A stretch of 64,000 nucleotides of DNA from Cordilura impudica (Eukaryota > Arthropoda > Insecta > Diptera > Scathophagidae): positions 107,368,099-107,432,098 of the forward strand of contig OY821519.1 in NCBI GenBank assembly GCA_963682025.1, written 5' to 3'. Shown piece by piece: positions 21,506 through 34,000 of the stretch; position 1 is the stretch's first letter; each line of letters opens with the position of its first letter. A model generated the notes under the pieces. It was not told the origin of the DNA and searched no databases. It saw only the letters and a list, made by a program, of their open reading frames with translations. The translations under genes and the position numbers were made by a program.

Positions 21506-23960
21506 TTAACCCATTCATGCATGCAGGAGCATGCTATTTTAATCTTGAATACAAAATCTTATAATCTGACGTCTATTTTACAAACATAAATAGTAATTGA
21601 TTCAGTTGCACTCTTAATGCCGTTGTGTAAGGTTGAAAAGTGAAGTGATAGTTTTGGTAAATTGAAAAAATTCGGATATGGCGACAGGCAAAAGGTAAGA
21701 CTATTTATTAAGTGTGTTTAACAATATTTTAGAAAAAAAATTTTTTGTGAAAATAATAAAGAAATAATCAAAGGCCGATACTAAATTGTAAAAAAAATAT
21801 TCACTGGCTTCATGGTAATTTAGGAAGTGGACACTTAAGGCGTTACGTATATGTAACACTGGGCTATACTCAATACTTTTTGTCCCACTTTGCACATACA
21901 GCAAATATAGAGCAGTGATGAACTTTTAAGTTATTTTTTTAAGTTAGTTCTACGAAAATGTAATTTTCTATTTCAGATATGGATACTTGACATTAGAGGA
22001 AACCACTAACTTCCTTCAGGAACTGATGTCCGATGATAAGATGTCTGATGTCAAGATAATTTTATTGAGCCAGTGGTTTTTGAACCGCCCAGTTGTCAAA
22101 ATTTCAATCTGATGAAGATTCTGCAAATGAAGATGGTAGTAGACTCCCTGAAGATTTACCTAAGACACTGCTCGCATATCTAAACAAGATGTTAGAGTAA
22201 GCGCTGGAAGATGTAATGAGGAATTCTATTACATATCGGATCAACAGCTCCAACACCATCAATTTTAAACTCGTCATTCAACTCGCGGAAACAGAAAATT
22301 TTAGATTCGCCTGCTGAAAAAAGGATTCAAAAAACGCCATCTAAGGTTCCTCGTGCTAAATCTATTGAAACATCAACATCAATTTGGACACCAATTCCAA
22401 AAAAACAGGCAAAACGCACGATATGTAGAAATAGTATGTTCACGAGATCTCAATCTGATCCCTTTATCCAGTGAAGGGATGATGATGATATAGGGTGTCA
22501 GAGTATATTCCCTTAGCCTGATTATTCTGATTGCACCGACTTCCCCCCTCATGAGCAATTTGAAAATTTTTTCGATGATTAATTGTTAGAAACAACATGT
22601 GATGAAAGTAACAACTATGGGGTATATTGTGAACAAGTTAATCCAATGATAATAGTACACGACATGCATGTTTTCATTGGAATCTTAATAGATACTGGTC
22701 AAATGAAAGTGATCTCCAGAATGCAATGGTATGCGATACTATGCGGCGAAATCGTTTTGACATAATATTTCGCAGCATACATTTTATCGATAATGCAAAA
22801 CAGCAAGCCGATGACAAAATCTGGAAGCTATGGCCATATACTGGTGCACTAAAAATTCGTTTTTTAAAACATTTTCATCCTGAAAGATGTTTGTCATATG
22901 ATGAATCGATGGTTGAATATTATGGGCGACATGGATGCAAACAGTTCATAAGAGGCAATCCACTTCACTTCGGATATAAAATGTGGAGCCTAAATTCTCC
23001 TTTAAGGACATTTAATAAATTTTTAAATTTAAGTATTTAAATTTTGTACAACAACGCGGTTACCATAGAACCGGTACAATCCAGTGGTAAGTGTAGCTTC
23101 TACCATACATGGTAAATTGCCTATCACAAACGCTGGAAGATTCTCTTGTACTGAAAGGAAAAGAATTACGGTTCCTTTACCATATTCAATATCAGAGCAT
23201 AACCAACATATGGGAGGAACTGATAGAATGGATCAAAATGTAAATGCATATAGAATTGGTGCCCGTGGAAAAAAATTGTAGTTTTCTATATTTACGTGGC
23301 TGTTAAACGTGTCTATAAGAAAGTCATGGATGTTACACCATAAAGGTGGAGGCAGCATGTCCCAATTAGATTTCCGTAGAGCGATTGCCACTCGTTACGT
23401 ATGGCGAAAGAAGACCTCCTCAAAGTTATCGCTGATTTACTGTAGATGAATCTGAATACTCAAGTAGATATGATGGTGTAAATCACCTTGTGGTGGAAAC
23501 AAAACAAAAGAAAAGACGGCGATGCGCTGGTCTCAATTGCCAAGTCCATCCAACTTCAATGTTCAAAAAATGTAATGTCGTATTATGAATCAAATGCTTC
23601 GAAAGATATTATTATTTTTGGCACTAATTAAGTAAATTTCTAAATATTTATATAAATATCAATGAACTAATTAATTTTTTTAATACGTGCATTAAATTTA
23701 AGCTTTAAGTTCAATAAATTTAATGATTTCTTACGTTATTTTCATAAAACATATTGGTTTTAATTAAAAACTTTTAGATTCAAAAAGTACTGAGAATAGC
23801 CCACTGTTACGTATATGTAACAGCTTCCAAAGAACGACTCAGGTAAGGTATTTTTTTTTTTTTTTTTTGATTTTATTAAGTTTATATATCCTATGAGACC
23901 TACGTCTCAAAATTTCTGCATTGTAAACGCTATAGATCGCTGTGGGCATTAATGGGTTAA
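21506..23960 (+). mobile_element. piggyBac-like transposon with TTAA target duplication
   Basis: Element 21,510-23,956 (2,447 bases), flanked by TTAA at 21,506-21,509 and 23,957-23,960. Its ends are CCCATTCATGC and GCATTAATGGG, an 11-base terminal inverted repeat with one mismatch. TTAA duplication and CCC...GGG ends are the piggyBac hallmark. It encodes one broken transposase on the plus strand. Confidence 0.9.
21678..23590 (+). pseudogene. piggyBac transposase, probable spliced start, frameshifted and internally deleted
   Basis: A short exon (21,678-21,694, MATGK plus split codon) is followed by GTAAGA and a 282-base AT-rich stretch ending TTTCTATTTCAG (21,976). Joining keeps frame into RYGYLTLEETTNFLQEL, which fits a piggyBac N-terminus. 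A frameshift follows within about 150 bases. The catalytic region is recognisable at 22,726-23,040: RCLSYDESMVEYYGRHGCKQ followed by GNPLHFGYKMW, the DEsM..yyGR...K.f...KP...G.K motif. After that, part of the catalytic core is deleted. Sequence resumes at HNQHMGGTDRMDQN (23,200-23,245), the conserved MGGVDxxDq block, then ends in a degraded tail with a few cysteines. The splice is inference from consensus sites and frame. Confidence 0.8.
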
Positions 23961-24315
23961 TGGATATAATAAACACACACAAATCCAATTTGACCCAGAT
24001 CTATATGGATATTAGATATTATGGATATTATGGCAATTTAAGTTGATCTCTCGCACCGAGTTTCACCAGTTTCCATAACGTTTATGCTATGGACTATTAA
24101 TTTTATATACTAAATTTTATCAAAATATATTCGTAGTTGCGATCTGTTTGTTTAAATGGCTTACATCGACACGCAGACCACAGACGGACGGATGGATGGA
24201 CGCTAAATCAACTCAGAAGGTGATTCTCAGTCGATCGGTATAATAAAAGATAGGTCTATGTCAAATATTTTTGGTAGTTATAAACATCAGCACCTCATAG
24301 TGGTATAGGGTATAA

Positions 24316-24714
24316 AAATATTTGAGATATTTTCATGATTTGTATAGCTTACATACTCAGTTTTCGTAGACACACAGGCAGACTGCGACATATCGCTAAG
24401 AGAACTCTGAAGATCCGTACAACATAAGTTGGCATTAGGTAAAAGTTTTTTGGTGGTTGTCGATATCGACACAAGATTATAATACGCCGAAGAAAGACTT
24501 TCAAATGTATTTCGTTGGAAACTTTAAATAAATTAAACTAATTCTTTATGTCAACCGTTGATTTTGGAACTTGTTTCTTTTAACGGAAACTACAAATTAT
24601 TGGCATATTAATTATTGATATATAATTGTGATTTTTTTATGATTAATAGCTCACGTAATTAATAATATAAGTTCTATTCCATTTTCATTTACTTCTACCC
24701 TTAAAAAAAAAGCA
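24316..24714. other. unassigned DNA
   Basis: Nothing recognised between two family A-type sequences. Confidence 0.35.
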
Positions 24715-25190
24715 ACAGAAAGGAAAATTATAGTGGGTTGAGGCCGTTTATGCGATGCTTTAAACCTTGATATGCGAAAATATGTACGGTTCATACTGGC
24801 TGAGGTCATACAAAACCAAATTAAAAAAAAAAGTATCAAATAATAACGCGTGGTATTATTATATGGGACCTGATCCAGAAGTTATGTGAGGCCCCGGTGA
24901 TAAGATTGCTAAGACTAAAACTGATTCTAAACTCTTTATTTTTGATTCATGTATATATATATGCTCACAAACCAAATTTGATAACAAAATATATTTTAAT
25001 CGGGATGTAACAGCAATTAAGAATATCGCAAAGGCCAAATCTTATTTTTATCTTGTGGACAAAAGCTTATATATCAAATGTTATACTTTGCAAAGGGCGA
25101 CCAGCAGTTCAATTAAAATTTTTACGTGGATATACATAAAACTAAGCCTAATGATATCGACTTTAATGGTCGTAAGTTGAATTTTAAAGA
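24715..25190 (+). mobile_element. diverged family A relative
   Basis: Starts GAAAATTATAGTGGGTTGAGGCCG and keeps the order of landmarks: TTTATGCGATGCTTTAAACC, TATATGGGACCTGATCC, AAACCAAATTTGA, AAAGCTTATATATCAAATG, GGGCGACCAGCAGTTC, and TTTACGTGGATATAC. It lacks the (GACG)n block and the GGTATAGGG terminus. Either an old copy or a separate subfamily. Confidence 0.5.
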
Positions 25191-25339
25191 CTGAGATCGA
25201 ATAAATCTAAATACAAGTTTTCTCTCTTTAATTTTTTCACAAGCATCATTTGATTTTTTCTATTAATTTTTTTTATCAAGTTATTTTTGAATAAAATATC
25301 GGTTATTAGGTTTAATGATAACTCCCTTCATTTGTTGTT

Positions 25340-26245
25340 AGTTTGATTAAAGTGAGTGATGCAATAGAAGTACATGCTAAAATTGTTAAATATCTTCATC
25401 AAGATCCAAATTGGTCATACAAAAAGATATCCAAAGAATAAAAAATCTGCCATCAAACTATTTTCATATTTACCAGAAAGTATCGAGAAAATTTAACCAT
25501 TGACAAGAAATCTGGAGCGGGAAGAAGTAAAGGTCCAATATATTATAAAGCATATTGAGAAGAATTCCCAACACATCCGCTAGAAAAGAGTTCCGCTAAG
25601 CTCAGAGCTTGGACTGTTTGGTGCAAAATGTTAAAGCTAGTACAAGTTGAAATAAACTAAGTCCAAAAATTTGCAGAGGCCAAAAAGGGGCACGAAAATT
25701 GAAATCATGTTTCATAAAAAAAATACTCCTGCTACTTACTGAACAACGAAACATATGTAGTGGCAGATTTTTGACCGATTTCGGTAAAAATTTGTATGTA
25801 GTTAGTGCTCGGGGCAAAGAAAGTAAAATTTCCAAAAAAAAAAGTTAGTGGTATGGCAAGCAGTATGCAGTTGCGGCAATATAAGCAAGTCGTATCTTAA
25901 TACGTGCTCTACAAATACCGCAATTTGTATTTAGGATTATTTCCAAAAAATTCTCTTTGCTTTCATATGCTAAACCAATGTTGGCACCGTGTCACTTCGT
26001 ATAACACTCCTGAACGGTATACAAATAGTTCTTACACTAAGGGAGGCATATCATGCAAACTGTGCGGAGCTTTGATTAATGGAAAGATATTGGACTCTTA
26101 TGAAAAGGGAGTTGAAGAGCGCAAAAAACGTATATAAAATTTTAAACAGAGATGAACTACATGGTCAAGAAACGTGACAGAAACCAATATAGAATCCCTA
26201 TTGGAAGGGTTTCCAGAAGACGTCTGTAAGTTCATAAATAGTGAC
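25340..26245 (+). pseudogene. IS630/Tc1/mariner-superfamily transposase relic
   Basis: Plus-strand frames near 25,355 give YLHQDPNWSYKKISKE followed by ICHQTIF and KYRENLTIDKKSGAGR, a helix-turn-helix region of the IS630/Tc1/mariner type ending in a GAGR hinge. Further on, EAKKGHEN, YVVADF (DE.YV..DF-like first-Asp region) and a degraded C-terminal half that ends in FKQR.TTWSRNVTE. Many stops and frameshifts. The YV..DF pattern and the long spacing are unlike the mariner relics at 20 and 30 kb. The exact clade cannot be fixed by eye. Confidence 0.55.
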
Positions 26246-26560
26246 TAGAACTTTAAAACTAGAACTTTGACCAAACGTATCTTGTTTGAAAGGTATTTCA
26301 TTTTAGCTGTCCACCAGAATAACAAGTTTTTAAATTTTCTAATTTTTTTTTTTTTTTTGAGTTATGCGCATTTATAGTTGCAACTAACACATACATAAAA
26401 TTATATAATGCTATGCGTGTATTTATTAAATTTGTTAATGTGTTTGTAGATTTGTTTTCTCCAAAAAAGTTTTGAATTGTGTATTGGGTTAAATTTATTA
26501 GCATACCTTTAGTGTCGATAATTTATTAAATGATAAATAAGTTTCAATTAAGCGACCAAA
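26235..26560 (-). repeat. family B copy 2 (inverted)
   Basis: Inverted order of family B landmarks: TTTGACCAAACGTAT, AGGTATTTCATTTTAGCTGT, CCACCAGAAT, AGTTATGCGCAT, ACTAACACATACATAAAATTATATAATGCTATGCGTG (broken here), then TTAATGTGTTTG. The end carrying the TCGAA palindrome is missing or decayed. Confidence 0.6.
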
Positions 26561-26689
26561 ATAACAACTGACTACCTTATGATTTTACGTTTGTTCGGAT
26601 CTCTTCGATCTCTTTATATATTGGCCCAATCTCGTTTTGTAAGTTTAATACACACCTTAATTGTTAGTTCAAAAATAAACACTGTGGGC

Positions 26690-26975
26690 CATTTTTAGAC
26701 GAGGTCCTTATTTACAGCTGCTTCCCGATCTACACTAAGGTCCATAAAAAACAAAGGCATTGCACAGATTTCTTTTAATTTGATTTGAATATTTTCTTAA
26801 CTAAAATAAGTGACTTTGGAAAATATAATATAGAAATTGCTCCAGGTATGAACTTTTTCATTTATATAGGCCACAAATTAATAACAATGTTACTAAAAAG
26901 TGTTTATTCAATTATGATCTCAGAAATGTTGGATCTTTTTTCGAGGTTTATGGTCCAGACCGACTATAATTTTCC
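26690..26975 (-). mobile_element. family A fragment (inverted)
   Basis: Reads as reverse complement of the left part of family A: ATTTACAGCTGCTTCCCGATCTACAC, then ATTGCACAGATTTC, GGTATGAACTTTTTCAT, and GGTCCAGACCGACTATAATTTTCC at the right, which is the 3' hairpin region. It has a ~30-base deletion and lacks the (GTCY)n half. Confidence 0.65.
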
Positions 26976-28692
26976 TTTTGCTTTGCATTGTTAGATTTTT
27001 ACAACAAATATTTACATTTACTTTGCATACAAGCTGTGCTAACAACTATGTTGTAATTTTCTCTTACATATAAATATTTTTATATAGGTACATGATGGCC
27101 TTCAAACATCAAATATGAAATTCTCTTTTTGGTAAAGCTTCAATTTTGTGTAATTGTTCTCTAACTAGTTTGAAATTACCTGCGAATTTTCAAGTTAATT
27201 TTTGTTTAGCTATGTATAAATATTCATATTAATAAAATACTCACATAATTTTAAAATGTTTGTGTACGTCTTATACGAATCAAAATTAATTTCAAGACTG
27301 AACTGCTAACCCTGTCCGCCACACACAAAGAGTTGGTTCTGCATTGTTATCAAAAGAAAAAGAAAAAGAAAAAAAAAACAAAATCCAACAGAACAATATA
27401 ACAGACAAAAGAAAAACATCTACACGATTAATGTTTGTCTTCATGGTACGTGTATTATCTACATATTTTATATAGAATTATCTTTCCTACATATGTAAGC
27501 ATTAAAACAAAATGCATATTTATAAAAGACACTATCTTTTAAATGCCTCCCTTCTGGCTTCTGCCTGTGTGCCTGGTTTTCTTCTGCTTCTGAACACATT
27601 TCATGTCGTCATTGCTAATTTCTAGGGTGGAGCCTACATTTGATTCCAAGTTTTTTTTTTTTTGTTTATCTTTTTTTAATGTTTTATGTTATGTTACATG
27701 CGTGTTATGTAGCGTTACATTTTCAGTGAATGTACAAGAGTATTTTTATTTCATGTTTTAGTTTTTCTTCTTTTTTTTTTGTTATTATATTTGGCGACAA
27801 AGTAAAACGACCCTCGTAATTAGTGCAGAAGGAACAAGCGCGACAAAATTTATGTGATGTCTTGTGAATTTAACGATTTGGTGAATATAAATGTAAATGG
27901 TAATGTGAATACTAATAAGATGTTTTATTTTAAATTATGTTAATTTGATGGTTTTAAGTTTTTATGTAGTTGTCATTAAAATACACAAGAAGCTAATTAC
28001 AATTTTTTACACCCAAAGAATGAAAGTCGGTAATAAAAGCACTTGCTCTTTTGTTTTAAGTGGCAAATAAGGTAAAGTGTAATTAATTATAATAATAAAA
28101 AAAATGTTTCGTTTGAAGTATGGAAGTTTGAAATTTGGTAAAATACGTATAGATCTAAATAACGGCTATGGTGCTTCATTTTAAGCCTTTAGTGCTCAAG
28201 TATGGTTTTGGTTAATCGATGGCCGGAATAAACGCCATCTGCAAGTTCAACTTGGGATCATTATTTAACTCTTTTTTTTTTTTTTTCATTCTAAACAAAA
28301 AGTCGCGCATACTAAATAATATGTTCCACGTATGACATTTGATCAATAAAAGATGACATTTAAAGTTCTTCACTTCATCACAGATATTGCTAAAAAGAGC
28401 AGACAACATCATATTCTTGATTTAGGAATATAGAATTTGAATTTTTAACTATTCTTAACTACTCTTTTTTCATGTAATTTATATAAAATTGATTATCATA
28501 TTGAACTTTCGATGAAAAAATGGAAGTTTCAATCATTTTAAATATAAATATTTTTTTTTACATAATTTTTGTACGTACATAAAGGTGGCGGACAAAAACC
28601 AATTTTTTTCTGTTTATTCAGCATGGCCAAAAATTGTGCCAAAATGTCATCAGAAAATGTAATTAGAAAATGTAATTAGAAATGTCATTAGA
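26976..28692. other. unassigned intergenic DNA with homopolymer tracts
   Basis: No coding sequence recognised. Contains an A/G-rich tract (about 27,353-27,380), T runs near 27,652, 27,772 and 28,270, and a short tandem of AGAAAATGTAATT near 28,654-28,695. The last abuts a family A copy. Confidence 0.35.
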
Positions 28693-29470
28693 AACAAGTA
28701 AGAAAATTATAGTCGGTCTAGACCGACTATACGATACCCTATACCATGCGTTTAGAAACCCTATCTCTTAGGCCCAACTAACTGGACATTGAAAATAAGC
28801 AAAAACCAAATTTGAGTGGGATTTTTATTAATTTTTTTGGCTGCAGATATGAAAAAGTTCATATCGGATGCTATATCTATAAAGGGACTAGGTCCAAAAA
28901 TGGACCGATCGTGATCATGTTTGGTAAAGTCTCTTGTATTTTACAAAAATATGTACAAACAAAATTTGAGAAGAATCAGTGCAATATTTTTGTTTTTTAA
29001 TAGATTTAAGTGAAGATCGGGAAGCAGCTCTATATGGGGTCAAAGGGATCATTTTTGGACTACCCATTAGTGGATGTAATGAATGCATACAAACCCAATT
29101 TGAGTAAGATCTATATGACAATTTGGATCTTATGGCAATTTATGTTGATTTCATATGGGTAATTTGTATGGGGGCTAGGTCTGAACATGGACCGATTCTC
29201 ACCAGTTTCAATACCGTTCATCCCATGGCCGATAAAAGCTTACGTACCAAATTTCATCAAAATATATTCATATTTGCGACCTGCAGTTTGATTACAAGCT
29301 TTACATGGACACACAGACGGACGGACGGACGGACATTGTTAAATCAACTCAGAAAGTGATTCTGATTCGATCGGTATAATTAAAGATGGGTCTAGGTCAA
29401 ATATTTTTGGTTGTTACAAACAGCAGCACAAAGTCATTATACCCAAACCACATAGTGGTATAGGGTATAA
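28693..29470 (+). mobile_element. family A copy 7, full length
   Basis: Complete and very close to copies 1, 5 and 9. Perfect 18-base palindrome AGTCGGTCTAGACCGACT, (GACG)n at about 29,317-29,334, and terminal GTGGTATAGGGTATAA. Confidence 0.85.
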
Positions 29471-29529
29471 AAACGATACTGTCACACAATTGATGCTTAA
29501 TAGTCTGAAAAATAAGATATGTCAAACTC

Positions 29530-30375
29530 TTAAAAATAGGCTTCCGTCTCTGGCATGACTTCTTCATTTGTGGAAAATCTTTTTCCCTGGAGCCATCTTT
29601 TCAAGTTTGGTAACAAATGATAATCGCTGGGGGCCAGGACTGTAGAAAACGGTGGGTGGAGTAGCAATTCGTAATGCAAAGATGTAAATATTTCTTAATC
29701 CAAAGCAGATGAATGCACCGTTGCATTGTCTTAGTTTCTTTATCTGTCTGTCCAATAATTTAATATAGTATTTGGTAGTTATTTTTTTTCCTTTCTTCAA
29801 CTAATCAATAAATGCCATACCATGTGCATCCCAAAAAACACTGGCCATTACCTTTCCAGCCGATTATTGAGTCGTTGGCCGCTTTGGTCGGCATTTGCAC
29901 GCTTGTAACCACTCCGTAGACCGTCTATTGGACTCCGCTATAAAATAATGAATCCAAGTATCATCCGTTGCTACTAATCGACGTAAAAATTCAGTTGAAT
30001 TTACTTCAGATATCTCCAAAGCACAGTTTGAGTCTTGTTCACTTGTTAAAAATCGCGTTACCCGCCGAACAGAAAGCTTTTTCGTATTTGAATGATAGTG
30101 TAATGTATGCCGCGCACTCACCCTGATAATATATTTTTGATGGCGGTAATCTCACGCACTTCAATTTGGATCGCAGGACGTTCTGCTTCATTTGTGCTCG
30201 TTCGACCACGTTTAAATTCGAAGTACCACTTTTGAACCATTAAGTATGTCAGCGTCGATTCACCATAATGTTTGTCAATCCCTTCTTGGGCTTACACAGT
30301 ATTTTTTTCACCACCAAAAACAATGTTTAATCAAAACACGGAACTCTTTACAAGACAACTTTAAAATAAAATTCT
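29530..30375 (-). pseudogene. mariner transposase relic, near full length
   Basis: Minus strand from about 30,365: KELRVLIKHCF at the N-terminus, a decayed DNA-binding half with frameshifts, then KLSVRRVTRFLTSEQ, LEISEVNSTEFLRRLVATDDTWIHYFI (first catalytic Asp in the DDTW position where DETW is usual), and VFWDAHGM (second Asp). It ends with KGKKITTKYYIKLLDRQIKKL and a C-terminal YSPGPQRLSF..KLEKMAPGKK, where the last catalytic Asp of YSPDLAP is replaced or shifted. It spans more of the protein than the related relic at 20 kb. Confidence 0.8.
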
Positions 30376-31417
30376 TAATAAATGGGAAATTAACCCTAAG
30401 CTCCTTTTGTTGTGTCTTATTTCTGACTGTCTGGTTGAGTTTTCCATTGTGGTGTATTCAGGGACTTATAGTAAAATTTAACGGCGAATATTTTTGCCGA
30501 ACATCTTAAACCCTTAAATCCCTGTTTTAATGGTTTTTTTGCTATTTTAAGAATGTGCCAGAGCTGGGAAACTTTAACCCCCCTCAAATGACATTCAGAT
30601 GTAAAGTTTCCAAACGCCGAATCACGTGTTTACTTGTTTGTCTCCTCTATCCTCTATTTATAGGCCGGATCTTGTAATTTTTTGTTTTTTTTTGTACAGT
30701 GTCATCAATGCACAGGCGACGAATCATGAATTGGCAAAAATTTGGAGCATACCTTTAGGCTCTTATAAAATTATTTATTTTGAATATTCTATTTTAATTA
30801 ATTTAATATATATAATGTAAGTGTCGGGAGCAAACACTGTTTATCTATTTATATAAATTTTTAACAATTTAGTTTCTTTTTTTTTGTGTGTAAGCAAGTA
30901 GCATCAACTTAATTGTCATGTTATTAAAATATTACAGTTCACATAGTTTTAAGTTTCCTATATTATTATAATTTGTTAATACTACTCTTAAAGAAATTTA
31001 TATGAAGTCTCAATAAAACCAATCTAAAAAAAATCTATCTAATTTAATATATTTTTAACACACATTATATACACATTTTATCATTCTGCCCTTCTCCTCT
31101 ATACAAAAAATAACTATGCCAAATTTTGCACTACGCCATGCGCGTACTTTGATTGAAAACATATTAATATATACATTTTTTTAAAGAAAAATATCAGCAA
31201 ATGAAAAACTGCAAATGCAGTTTTACTCTATTTGATATCTTGTCTCAGACGTATATCATTCAGCTCAAACCTGTGGGACAAGTGACGCAATTTGTATATA
31301 CGTGACAAAATGAAAGACCATATTTGTAATTAAATCTATAGGTTTTATCAAAAATCTTTTCATATCAGCAGAAAGCTTGATTTTTACAAATAATTTGCTT
31401 ATAAGGTACTTTTTTAT
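30376..31417. other. unassigned intergenic DNA
   Basis: No recognised gene or repeat; AT-rich with T runs. Confidence 0.35.
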
Positions 31418-32232
31418 ATTCTATACCACTATGTGGTCAGGGTATAATGACCTTGTGCTGATGTTTGTAACTACCAAAAACATTTCACTTAGACGCATCT
31501 TTTATTACACCGATCGACACATGAATAACACAAGGGAACAAAATTGAACTTTTTTTGTGTTGATTTGAAATTTATAGCAAATTTTTACTAATTTGAGGTC
31601 GCTGATTTCAAATCTGCACTTGGTTTTTTTCTATCAGCTCGACTTTTCGAGATATACCGTTATGTTCAAAATTAAGGCACTTCCGCTACATATTTTGGAA
31701 TAACTTGAAAACGGTTCACCATATTAAATTTAAAAAAAATCCGAAACTCGCAAACAATATTCTCTTAAAGCCGTGCTTACTTTGTTTTTAAATTTTCCAA
31801 GTAGTTTTAGAGATATCGTTCAAGTTTTGAAAAAAAATAAAAATTTTTTTAAAAAAAACATTTTTTTTGTTCTTTAAAAATTCCTAAAAAATAAAAATGG
31901 GACAAAAATCACAGTTTTGGTCTACAAACAGTTAGTTAAATATATTTCGAATAAAATGAGCTTTATTTCATTGCAATCGGTGCACAACTTTTGATTTTGT
32001 TCACGATTTACTGAATTGATATAAATCGCGATTTCCATACAAAAATAACATTTTCTAATGTGTAAGTGTTTGTATGTAATAAGTTAGTTTTTTATGATTC
32101 TAAGAATTAAAAAAATTAAGTAATAAAAAAAGATTATTTCATTTTTATGGTCAGCTATACTTTTTAATTTAACACAAAAAGAGAATTTTAAAGAAAAATA
32201 AAAAATTTTAATACACAAATATTACAATGTAA

Positions 32233-33924
32233 TTACAACTCATCGAAAAATTTTCTTTTATAAGATTTTCTTAAATAACCTTGTTTAGAGGGATTTGTTT
32301 TAATGCTCCAGCAATAGTCCGCCATCATATGCTTATCCCAGTGACCCTAGTACCGCTCCTCTATAGTGCGGATATCTTGATGGAAACGTTCACCTTGTTC
32401 TTCACTGAAGTCTCCAAGATTTTCAGGGAAACAATCCAAATGACTGTGTAGGTAGTGCACCTTAATGCTCATATTACAACCAAGCTGCTTGAAATGTGAC
32501 AACATGTTATCCACGTGGTCCGAATAGTGCTCACCCTTTTTGTTTCCCAGGAAATTGCGCACTATCCAAACAAATTCATTCCAAGCATTTCTTTCAATAT
32601 CTGTCATGGAATTACTAAAATTTTCATCATTGATTAATTTTTTGATTTGAGGGCCATCAAAAATGCCAGCTTTCAGTTTCTCCGAACTCAAATTGTTGAA
32701 CTTTTTACTGATATATCTAAAACAATCACCGTCCTTGTTGAGAGCTTTGACAAATTGTTTCATAAGTCCTAGCTTGATATGGAGAGGTGGCAGTATTATG
32801 CGATCCCTGGGCACAAGTGGTTGATTAACTATATTGTGATTTCCTGGAACCATAGCTTCCCTCGAAGGCCAGTGTTTCTTACTCCAGTGTTCAGATCTGG
32901 CTCTGCTATCCCATAAACAAATGAAACACGGATATTTTGTGTAGCCACCTTGTTGGCCTAGAAGAAAATTCACCATTTTTAGATCCACACAAATTAGCCA
33001 GCGGTGTTCGTTGTACTTTATTTTATTTATAACTGAGGCAATTGTAGAATATTCTTCTTTAGCTTTAGTTGAATGTGCAATGGGCAACGAACCCAATTTA
33101 TTACCGTTATGCAGAAGTACACATTTTAGGCTACGTTTAGAAGAATCTATAAATAGTCGCCAGTCATTTGGATCATACTCCTCTAATCCCATCGCTGTTA
33201 CTAAACCAGGAACATCTGAACAATAAACAAATTCATCGTCTTCGGAAAAGAATGGAAGTAAGTTTTTTTCTCTGTTACGGTAGTATGAAATTGTTGTTCC
33301 TTGGGTTAACAGATTTTTTTGCTTTAATCGAGAAGCAAGAATTTCAGATGCTTTTTTAGAAAGTCCAAGGTCTCTCACTAAATCACTAAGCTCCTCCTGA
33401 TTAAATTGCTCGCGTTCAGAAGAAATATCTAAATGCAAGTCATCTGATCCAAATTCAGAAATTGGTGAAGGAACATTTTGTCGTAAGTCGTGGAAATTGT
33501 GTGTAGATGTAGATGGTTGTGGTTCTGAATCCTCACTAGAGTACAGGACTGGTTGGGTAATAGACAACACGTTAGGATAAATCCATTTAGACCGGTTTGT
33601 TTTATTAATGCCTGTTATGTTGACAGCGCAAAAATAACAATCATCATAATGATTCGAAGGTTCCCGCCAGATCATTGGTGTTTTATACTTGAAGTGGGTC
33701 CGTTTCTTGTTTGCCCATAACCTTAAATACTCTACACAGTTTTTACATACAGTATTAGGAATCCAGTACTTGTCACGGGTTTCCATGGTAAATCCGAAGT
33801 AGTCAAAATAAATTTTTTTAATAAAATCTGACACACTTTTTCTATTTTTTATAAACGTGTATTCGCCACATATGTTACAAAAATAGTTGGGATTGATTTT
33901 ACAGGTGTTTCTTGACGTAGCCAT
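32233..33924 (-). CDS. putative transposase of long-TIR element 1, one in-frame TAG
   Basis: A 563-codon frame from ATG at 33,924 to TAA at 32,233, broken only by a TAG at 32,347-32,349 (codon 526). Paired cysteines C16/C19, C60/C63 and C96/C99 suggest an N-terminal zinc-binding module with VCKNCVEYLRLW. A Ser/Pro-rich linker (about 130-160) follows. The C-terminal half has an RNase H-like look: LFIDSSKRSL with D260, LICVDLKMVNFLL with D314, then GGYTKYPCFICLWDSR, PPLHIKLGLMKQFVKAL and FSEEQGERFHQDI near 506-519. These acidic positions are candidates for a DDE/D triad. Proteins with this GDFSEEQGERFHQDI tail are widespread and multicopy in arthropods and cnidarians as far as I recall; position between long inverted repeats supports a transposase role. 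Function is inferred. Confidence 0.75.
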
Positions 33925-33970
33925 TGCACAATTTTGAAGTATATATCAAAGTAACACAATTTTCAATAAA

Positions 33971-34000
33971 TAACACACGGGAACAAAATTGAACTTTTTT
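33971..34000 (+). repeat. internal copy of the long-TIR element 1 tip
   Basis: TAACACACGGGAACAAAATTGAAC at 33,971 matches the left tip TAACACAAGGGAACAAAATTGAAC (31,526) with one difference and continues into CTTTTTTGTGTTGA. It is in direct orientation and lies 47 bases upstream of the ATG. Paired with the right tip at 34,970 it would delimit a 997-base subunit. Confidence 0.75.

Larger units (their letters stand above)
21204..24315 (+). mobile_element. family A copy 6, split by a piggyBac element
   Basis: The left part (21,204-21,509) has the AATTATAGTCTG start, a palindrome degraded by a short tandem ACGATTAT expansion, and consensus sequence to the GGGAATTAGCTTCATAT block. The right part (23,957-24,315) resumes at GGATATAATAAACACAC and runs through the GACGGACGGATGGATGG tract to GTGGTATAGGGTATAA. 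Everything between is the piggyBac element, which shows that the family A copy was there first. Confidence 0.8.
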
